The notes under the pieces: model-generated | The model's input: the letters and a program-made list of their open reading frames with translations, nothing else | Databases searched by the model: none | What the model was told of the DNA's origin: nothing | Program-made: the position numbers and the translations under genes | Shown here: one piece after another, positions 57,901 to 64,000 of the stretch | Layout of the letters: every line of letters starts with the position of its first letter | How positions within the stretch are numbered: position 1 is the stretch's first letter | NCBI RefSeq assembly: GCF_010183535.1 | Contig: NC_071328.1 | Location: forward strand, 15,066,001 to 15,130,000 | Length of the DNA: 64,000 nt | Direction: 5' to 3' | DNA from: Caenorhabditis remanei | Lineage: Eukaryota > Nematoda > Chromadorea > Rhabditida > Rhabditidae

Positions 57901-60601
57901 ATTTTCATCTAATCTCGTCTCTAAGGGAATATCATGAGTTAGCTAATTGCACTTTTCCCTTCTAAAGTACATCCAATCTCTCGGAACTCAAAAATTTTCA
58001 GAAGAAACACGTGATATTCTCAAGCTCCGCCCCTTTTTCAGCTCATTTTCTCAGGATTTTAGGACCTAAACTTCAAAACTTCGGCTCTATTCTTCTTTTA
58101 TCAAGCTCCGCCCTTTTTCCACCATAATTTTAAGCTCTAAAATCGATTTTATTTGCTCAAATTATCAACTAGCTCCGCCTCTTTGCTTTAAGCTTCGAAG
58201 CGATCTCGAAATTTTTTAAATGTTGTTTACAGAGGAAAATTTTCAATTTTTAGGCTTAAAATCCGAGAAGGCTCCGCCCATTTCGGACTTTTCTTGTCCA
58301 TTTAGGCTATTAAGCCGTTTTCTGGAAAACGCGTCAAAAGACGCGCCAGATAGTCTAAAAACCATAGAAAAATAGAGTTTTCGGTCATGAGAGCGTTAAA
58401 GGCGCGCCAGATGAATCGCAATAGTAGAAATACGCGTCAAAGGCACGCCTGACAGTCAAGAAGGTGTTTTGGCTGAAAAATAGAATAAAAAGCAGCTATT
58501 TGTAATTAAAAAAAAGCGTCAACGGCGCGCCAGTTAAACCAAAAATCGGCAGAAATCAAAGAAAACGCGCCAAAGACGCGCCAGATTGTCTAAAAACGTC
58601 GAAAAATACAGTTTTCGCTCATGAAAGCGTCAAAGGCGCGCCAGACTGTCAAGAAATAAAAAACGCGCTAAAGACGCGCCAGATGATCCAAAAACGTCGA
58701 AAATTAAAATTTCTTCTCTAATTTAGGTGATTTTGAGCCGTTTTCTAGCCTTTTTGTGTCATTTTTTCTCAATTTTCAGTAATTTTTTCCCATTTTTCCT
58801 CGATTTTCAGTCATTTTCAGCCTTCAACTCACGGTCTAGTCTCATCCTCTTCTGTTTCCTCTTGATAATACCGTCCATCGTCATCAATATGAAAATCACT
58901 ATCCGATAGAACCAACACATCATTCTTCTGCGTCTCTCCAATTATCTGTCTCTCTCCTACTCTGCGTCTCTCATCGATCAGCTTCCTTGCTCGACTGACC
59001 TGAAAAATTCACTTTTTCGCGCCATTTTTGGGACGCGTTGCGGTCGCGTCGCGTGCGAGAATGTAGTAAACGCGCTCTACCGGACATTTGCTATTTTGAT
59101 GTTCAGTAGAGCGCGTTTACTACAAAATTTGACTGAAAATATGTTTCTACATGAAAAAATCCCAATTTTCTTCTGATTCTTACCTCCACCAATATAGATT
59201 TCTGTCCGAGAGACTGTCCAGAAGAGGTGCTCGTAACGGAAGAAGCACGATCGCTGGTCACACTTGAACTCGAGTTTTTACGCGGCTGAAAATGAGGGAA
59301 AATTTGAATTTTTATGAAAAAAATTGAGTTTTATAGAAAAAAAACACTTTTTAAAGAAAAAACTCGAAAAAAATGAATTTCCAGACGAAAATTCCGGATT
59401 TTCTGTTGAATTCGTGGGTTTTTACTGTAGAAATGGTGAATTCTTACTAAAAATTAAAGAAAAATCTCTTTTTTTTCAATTTTTATATGAAAAAATCTTT
59501 TTTTCGCCGTTTTTATCGAAATTTTGACTTTTCAGTTTAATTTCCACTGAATTTTCCGATTTTTCTGCTTATTTTCATCGATTTTTCGCTTTTTCCACTC
59601 TATTTGATGATTTTTTCGATGGAAATTGTGAATTTTCACCCAAAAAACGAGGGAAAAATCACTTTTTTCGAAGAAAATTCAATTTTCAGAGTAAAAAAAT
59701 TAAATTATATTACAAATCAGTCGAAAAATCGATTTTTAGACGGAAAATTCAACTTTTTCGACGGTTTTTTGGAGGAAAATCGATTTATTTACGCAGAAAA
59801 AAAATTTTGGCCCATTTTTATCGAAAATTCCACTTTTTGGATCAATTTTCACTGAAATTTCCGATTTTTCTGCTTGTTTTCATCGATTTTTCGCTCTTTC
59901 CACTCTATTTCATGCTTTATACGGTGGAAATTGTGAATTTTCAGTCAAAATGAGAGAAAAATCACTTATTTAGAAGAAAATTCAATTTTCAGAGTAAAAA
60001 TTAAATTATATCACAAATCGGGTCAACTTTTTCGACGTTTTTTTTGGAGGAAAATCGATTTATTTTTCGCAAAAATAAAATTTTTCACCGATTTTCACCA
60101 AAATTTCCAATTTCTTGCTCAATTTTTACAGAATTTTCCGATTTTTCTGCTTATTTTCATCGATTTTTCGCTTTTCCCCCTGAATTTCATAATTTTATTG
60201 ACCTCGGTGAACGTTTTGGCCATCTGATCAAAACTCTCTCTCATCGCGTCCAAATCGATCGTATGATTCCGTTTTTCGACGGAATTTTGGCCGATTTCCG
60301 TCCAATTAAACGATTTTTGGACTCGCGAGTCACTATTCGCCTTTATTGGACTAATTTTCTTTTTATTTTGTCCATTTTTCGCTGTTTTTGGAGTCAGCGA
60401 ACTCAAATCGAGTCGCTGCGGGAAAATCATCGATTTTTGTGTGTCATTTTGAATGCGATATGTTGATTCCTGTAATTTAATCATTTTTTAAAAAGAAAAA
60501 TCTATTAAAAATTTTTTAAATATTACATCTGGCACAAAACTCGGAAAATCTCTGTGTACGGAGCTGTTTAAATCGATTCCTTCGTCTCTTTCCATGAACA
60601 T
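48924..60601 (-). CDS. Unrecognised 637-residue protein, nine coding exons
   Basis: Minus-strand exons: 60601-60527, 60469-60203, 59285-59184, 58999-58833, 57246-57086, 53203-52988, 51404-51267, 50591-50396, 49515-48924. Phases agree throughout. The start (MFMERDEGIDLN) lies three bases after an acceptor, TTTTCAG|GCCATG, typical of a trans-spliced nematode gene. The protein is polar and probably largely disordered: a Ser-rich segment (about 118-140), an acidic patch LSDSDFHIDDDGRYYQEETE, a Lys/Arg-rich patch before exon 6, and a segment FVIRPSTRDIFPLPLDID. The last exon has a folded-looking helical C-terminus (LLGTVKSLHPDWLPTIRRIL onward). No signal peptide or membrane segment. The exon 2 donor (GTCAAT) is weak. 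I do not recognise the family; a cytoskeletal or scaffold role is only a guess. Confidence 0.75.
49516..50395. repeat. Intron 8 repeats, including a 50-bp tandem
   Basis: ACGCGT/GGCGCGCC words fill 49615-50000. From 50011 a 50-bp unit starting CTGGCGCGCC with a TTTAACCTCATTTTTTGCCA middle repeats four times at an exact 50-bp step (50011, 50061, 50111, 50161). Confidence 0.85.
50600..51262. repeat. Intron 7: AAAAATCAGTTTTTAGGCGA low-complexity array
   Basis: Degenerate units of about 40-70 bp with AAAATCAGTTTTTAGGCG and AAAATGCCATTTTCA. A 152-residue plus open frame (50608-51066) arises from the array and is not a gene. Confidence 0.7.
51600..52890. repeat. Intron 6: CCTAGAAAAACCTCGGCCA family and a palindrome
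   Basis: Same family as 47.8-48.9 kb, again switching orientation. The switch is at about 52.0 kb, where AGATCTGGGACGTTTCGAGACC-like flanks mirror around GTGACGTTTGGTAAACGAAA, giving a hairpin at about 51.93-52.15 kb. Confidence 0.7.
53262..53705. repeat. ACGCGTCAAAGGCGCGCCAG cluster in intron 5
   Basis: About ten copies in both orientations. Open frames 53248-53598 and 53454-53645 are translations of the repeat. Confidence 0.75.
53720..54109 (+). repeat. 400-bp duplicated segment, copy 2
   Basis: Same order as copy 1, with ATG at 53873 fused to GTAAGT and an intact acceptor TTTCAG (about 53923). Splicing would give ATG-AAC-AAG-AAC-CTG-AAA-TTC-TGA, a seven-residue frame, followed by an AATAAA near 53998. 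It lies inside intron 5 of the minus-strand gene, antisense to it. Confidence 0.6.
54110..54915. other. Repeat words then unique C/T-rich island
   Basis: A few CTGGCGYGCC/GACGCG words up to about 54.4 kb, then non-repetitive DNA with C runs near 54573-54610. No exon could be supported on either strand. Confidence 0.35.
54924..55428. mobile_element. hAT-like non-autonomous element with CGGAAGT satellite (element 2)
   Basis: 505 bp, perfect 15-bp terminal inverted repeats CAGAGTTGCATGGAA, perfect 8-bp target duplication ATCTAGAT (54916-54923 and 55429-55436). Internal 7-bp CGGAAGT repeats, mostly in blocks split by TGAATTTCCTTATC-type spacers. Its core (about 55150-55330) matches the reverse complement of the element 1 core. 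No coding capacity. Confidence 0.9.
55782..56502. repeat. 721-bp near-perfect palindrome, ends TTAAAGGCG
   Basis: Paired positions sum to 112284. The arms of about 330 bp leave a loop of some 50 bp (56114-56165). The arms share CCGCTGAGAGCG and a GGCCTAGAAATTCGACTTCG word with 27774-28407, so both belong to one foldback family. Confidence 0.88.
56575..58710. repeat. ACGCGTCAAAGGCGCGCCAG words through introns 5 and 4
   Basis: Many copies on both sides of exon 5 (57086-57246), in mixed orientation. A plus spacer at 57.83-58.3 kb has a few AGCTCCGCCC words. The 137-, 94- and 169-residue open frames here are repeat translations, apart from the exon 5 part of the minus frame. Confidence 0.75.
59064..59122. 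repeat. Perfect 17-bp hairpin in intron 3
   Basis: TAGTAAACGCGCTCTAC (59064-59080) and its exact reverse complement (59106-59122) with a 25-nt loop, preceded by a GGTCGCGTCGCGTGCG word. It looks like a small repeat-derived hairpin. Confidence 0.8.
59530..60190. repeat. About 300-bp tandem repeat in intron 2
   Basis: Three successive starts of CCGATTTTTCTGCTTATTTT at about 59556, 59861 (variant) and 60138, giving steps of about 305 and 277 bp. The units share TTCAATTTTCAGAGTAAAAA and GGAGGAAAATCGATTTAT. Confidence 0.8.
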
Positions 60602-60604
60602 GGC

Positions 60605-61144
60605 CTGAAAACTATTGTTTTTGATGGTTTTTCGAGTCAAAAACGTAGAAATTCAATAATTTTCACTGAAAAACACTTTTTTTTTCGCGAAAAACCGACA
60701 AAAATCGCTAAAAATCGACAAAATCGAATAATAAAAATCAAATAACCGCGCTTTCGCGGCACTTGGCAGCATGCCAAATCGATCGTTGCGAGACCCAACA
60801 CCCCGCTAATTCCGTGCGCCTTTAATCGCCGCATTTATTTTTCGCAAAAAATTTGCATTTTTATCGATTTTCGATCGTTTGCAAAGCGGAAAAGTGCAGA
60901 AATAGGTGAAAATTGATGGAAAATAACAGAAAATAAGATTTTTTGAATGAAAATCTTGTATTTTGCAAGTTTTATCGCTTAAAATCGTGAAAAATCGTGA
61001 AAAACCATGAAAAGACCGATTTATTTACAGGAAACCACCACAAATGCACATTTAATCGAATCGGGGGAAACCGCTGATCTGAAAAATCGCAAAAAATCTG
61101 AAAAATAGCATCAAAATAGCCAAAAAACAGAAAAAAAAGAGAAA
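60605..61144. promoter_or_regulatory. Divergent promoter region
   Basis: The two start codons are 543 bp apart and point away from each other. The minus gene begins just after an acceptor at 60605-60611. The central 60.74-61.09 kb is mostly non-repetitive and moderately GC-rich in patches (CGATCGTTGCGAGACCC, GGAATTAGCGGG on the minus strand). Shared regulation is inferred from the arrangement only. Confidence 0.5.
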
Positions 61145-64000
61145 ATGTTCAAATGGGACCCGTGCGGACTGGTGTGCGTGTGCATGATTTATTTTCTCAT
61201 GGCATACGCCGACTACGTGATTCTCATATGGATGTTGCTACCCACTTTTGGACATTCGTACGTTTTTTGCTCCTTTTAGTGTGGGAAAAATAGAAAAAAA
61301 ATTGTAGAGACACCGTGGGAAAATGTAGATTTTTAGCTCTAAAAAAGCAAAAATGAAGTTGAAAAACACGAAAAATGCGCTGGAATTGCTGAAAAAGTCT
61401 GAAAAATTTGGAATTTTCATCAAATTTCAACTAAAAAAGTTTTTTACTCGAAAAATTCGGATTTTTTTCCGCATATTTTTGGTGGAAAATCAATTTCAAC
61501 ACAATTTTTGCTGAATATGACTGAAAATACGTTTTTTCTCGTCGAAAACTCTGATTTTCACAAAAAGTTTGGTTTTTTTTCTCAAAATCAGTTCAAAAAT
61601 AGATACTTGTGGCTGAAAATAGCTTTTCTAGACTGAAAATACTGTATTTTCAGCTAAAATTTTACATTTTTTGGTCAAAAAATGATTTTTTAGCTAAAAA
61701 TCTGAAAAATTCAATGAAATTCTCTTTTTTTTTCACAAAATATTAAGTTTTTTACTTTTATTCCCGAAAAACCGTGATTTCTATGTTCGAAATGTCAACA
61801 TAACTTTTTTGGTATTTAGTTTCCAACACGATTTTCAGCACATATTCGTGATTTTTCCAATCAAAAACCACCATTTTTACAGTTTTTATCTATTTTTGCC
61901 ATTTTAAATAAAAATTTACAAAAACGCTGTTAAATAGATCTCGGCGCAAGAAAAAAACTCTGCGTCTCTCGATGAAAAACTCTCTCGTTTGCGATGGGGC
62001 GCAGTTACTGGGTGTCGTGCAGAGTTGTCCGGAATCCGGATTCCGGAATTCCGGGTTTTTTTGACATCCCGGTTCCGGATTCCGGATTTCAAAAATTTGA
62101 TTCCGATTCCGGATTCCGTATTCCGGAAAATCTAAAATCTCATTCCGGTTCCGGATTCCGGATTCCGGAAGCTTAAAAATGGCATTCTGTACAACTCTGG
62201 TGTCGTGCTAATAAATTAATAATAAACTATATATTTTTCTGTTTCAGAATATGGACAGTAATCCATGGTGTTGTGTTCAATGCTCTCCTACTCACAACAC
62301 TAGTGGCACACACGAAAGCGATGACGTCAGATCCGGGAGTTGTACCCATTTCACAGTCAAAGTACGCCCCTTTTTCAACAATTTTTCACAGAAATCGGAG
62401 AAAAAACGCGTCAAAAGCGCGCCAGTAATCTCAAAACCTATCAAAAATAGAGATTTTAGCACTGGAAACGCGTCAAAGGCACGCCAGACGATCTAAAAAC
62501 GTCGAAAAATGGAATTGTTTGTTATAAGAGCGTCAAAGGCACGCCAGATAGTCAAAAATGACAGGTATCTTGAGAAAATCGCGTCAGAGGCACGCCAGAC
62601 AGAAAATATTCCAAATTTTTGCGATTTTTTGTCGATTTTTTACGGGTTTTGGAGTGGAAAATTCACAAAAAACTTGAAAAACTTGTAAAAACGGTTTTCT
62701 AGCTCAAATTTTCGCACAAATCGATCTTTTTACATCATCTGGCGCGTCGTTGGCGCGTTTTCTATCTTGTTTACAGTCTGGCGCGCTTTTGACGCTCTCA
62801 AGACCGAAAATTGTATTTTTCGACGTTTTTAGACTATCTGGCGCGTCTCTGACGCGTTTTTCTCCGATTTTTACTTCTAAAAACGCGTCAAAGGCGCGCC
62901 AGACACAAAAAATATACAAAATTCTCAAATTTGCGTGATTTTTCGTCAATTTTTCACAAAAACGCGCCAAAAGCGCGCCAGACAAAAAGTTTACCAACAA
63001 AAGTCAATAAAAACCCCTTTTTTAATCAAATTTCGCGATTTTTCATCAATTTCCACTAAAATTATAAATGAGCGTCAAAGGCGCGCCAGACAGTCAATTC
63101 GGCTCTAAAAACGCGTCTACGACACCCCAAGTACTCTTTTTTTTAGTAAAGTAATGAAAAATCGATATTTTAGCCAATTTTCTCGCTGAAAATTAGCTAA
63201 ATTTTCATCCAAAATATTGTCTGGGGCGTCGTTGACGCGTTTTCATCATTTGACGGTCTGGCGCACCTTTGATGCTTTTTTAAAATGGCTCAGTGGCGGA
63301 AAACAGAGAAAAACGCGTCAAAGGTGCGCCAGAAACATAAAAACCACTTTTTATCTCAAATTTTCGCGATTTTTCATCAATTTTCCACTAAAAATTCCAA
63401 TTCTTTCCATATATTTCTAGATCTCAAAAACCGTCGTCTCCAAACGGATTTTCAGCCAAAAATCGATATTTAAAGTCGAAATTTAAGATTTTAAGCCAGA
63501 TTTCGAAATTTCCACCCAAAATTTCATAATCTTAAGCCGAAAAACAAGATTTTCAAACATAATTCCAGATTTCCAGCTAAAAAACGACGTTTTGAGCCAA
63601 AATTTTGAAATTTTCAGATAAAATTACAGATTTTGAGCAAATTTTTTGAAGTTTTGAGCAAAATTCCATCATTTTCAGCCAAATATTGAACTTTTCTGGC
63701 GCGCCTTTGACGCGTTTCCAGAAGTCAATGGCTTTTCACATTCTGGCGCATCTTTGGCGCGTTTTCTACCTTTTGACGGTCTGGCGTGCTTTTGACGCGT
63801 TTTTCTGCAATTTTTGCTTCTAAAACGCGTCGAAGGTGCGCCACAAAGAAAAAAATCCCAAAATTTCGCGATTTTCTCGTCAATTTTTCCCAAAATTTTC
63901 CCATTTCTAGATCTCAAAAACCGTCTCCAAACGGTCAAGAATATTCATCAGATGAGGAGGATGAATCCGATGAGGAAGCGGCCTTCCACAGTGATCATCG
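61145..64000 (+). CDS. ZDHHC3/7-like palmitoyltransferase, first three exons (runs off window)
   Basis: Exons 61145-61257, 62248-62361 and 63911 to the window end, phases 2 and 2. The 105 visible residues start MFKWDPCGLVCVC, with a first membrane segment at about 8-33 and a second at about 42-59 (GVVFNALLLTTLVAH), then KAMTSDPGVVP, the conserved sequence after TM2 in ZDHHC3/ZDHHC7 enzymes. These enzymes attach palmitate to cytosolic cysteines at Golgi membranes. Exon 3 begins an acidic Ser/Asp/Glu stretch (YSSDEEDESDEEAA, 87-100). The DHHC catalytic domain lies beyond the window, so the assignment rests on the N-terminal membrane pair and DPG motif. The number of the dhhc gene is not certain. 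An upstream exon is possible but not needed. Confidence 0.75.
62020..62199. mobile_element. hAT-like non-autonomous element with CCGGATTC satellite (element 3)
   Basis: 180 bp, in intron 1 of the palmitoyltransferase gene. Terminal inverted repeats CAGAGTTGT and perfect 8-bp target duplication GTGTCGTG (62012-62019 and 62200-62207). Interior is a run of TTCCGGATTCCGGA-type repeats. Too short for any coding function. Confidence 0.88.
62400..63900. repeat. Intron 2: ACGCGTCAAAGGCGCGCCAG words and a shadow exon
   Basis: About fifteen copies of the short family in mixed orientation. At 63416-63446 a near-copy of the exon 3 acceptor and start occurs (see findings). Open frames here are repeat translations. 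Confidence 0.75.

Noticed and set aside
37298..60601. An operon of the unknown gene and scrm-4
   Set aside because: They share the strand, but 8.4 kb of repeat-rich DNA separates them, far more than the roughly 100-bp gaps of nematode operons.
60747..60834. Upstream first exon for the unknown gene (MRRLKAHGISG...)
   Set aside because: Its donor is phase 1 while the next exon needs phase 0. The next exon has its own ATG just after an acceptor.

Overview
This is a nematode nuclear window, almost certainly from the genus Caenorhabditis. The evidence is AT-rich DNA, GTRAGT donors and TTTYAG-type acceptors, a run of the nematode telomere hexamer TTAGGC inside an intron, and a kpc-1-like furin next to a scramblase gene, the order I recall for kpc-1 and scrm-4 in C. 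elegans. The species cannot be fixed from the window. The unusually repeat-swollen introns and long empty flanks make a reference C. elegans sequence less likely, but this is inference.

Four protein-coding genes can be supported, all spliced. kpc-1 (24581-36728, +) encodes a furin-type proprotein convertase with prodomain, subtilisin-like catalytic domain, P domain and two alternative C-termini. scrm-4 (37298-40484, -) is a phospholipid scramblase convergent with kpc-1. A 637-residue, nine-exon gene of unknown function lies on the minus strand (48924-60601). A ZDHHC3/7-like palmitoyltransferase gene (from 61145, +) shares a short divergent promoter region with it and runs off the window. Splice junctions were chosen by reading phase, consensus sites and family conservation.

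Layout: 1-24.4 kb is gene-poor upstream DNA made of interleaved repeat families separated by unique CT-rich islands. One short stretch near 12.2 kb could be coding. 24.4-40.5 kb holds the convergent kpc-1/scrm-4 pair. 40.5-48.9 kb is repeat-rich intergenic DNA. 48.9-64 kb holds the unknown gene and the start of the palmitoyltransferase gene, both full of short GGCGCGCC/ACGCGT repeats.

The genes are ordinary housekeeping or secretory-pathway functions. The striking content is the repeats: (i) four hAT-like non-autonomous elements with CAGAGTTG- or CATAGTTG-type terminal inverted repeats and 8-bp target duplications, each carrying a different GC-rich micro-satellite; (ii) two families of tRNA-like units with recognisable Pol III A and B boxes, SINE-like but not functional tRNAs; (iii) about twenty inverted-repeat hairpins built from one shared module, many inside kpc-1 introns; (iv) three long near-perfect palindromes of about 0.63-1.6 kb; (v) a 400-bp duplication that carries a start codon fused to a splice donor. 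No transposase, rRNA gene, functional tRNA gene or CRISPR array was seen.
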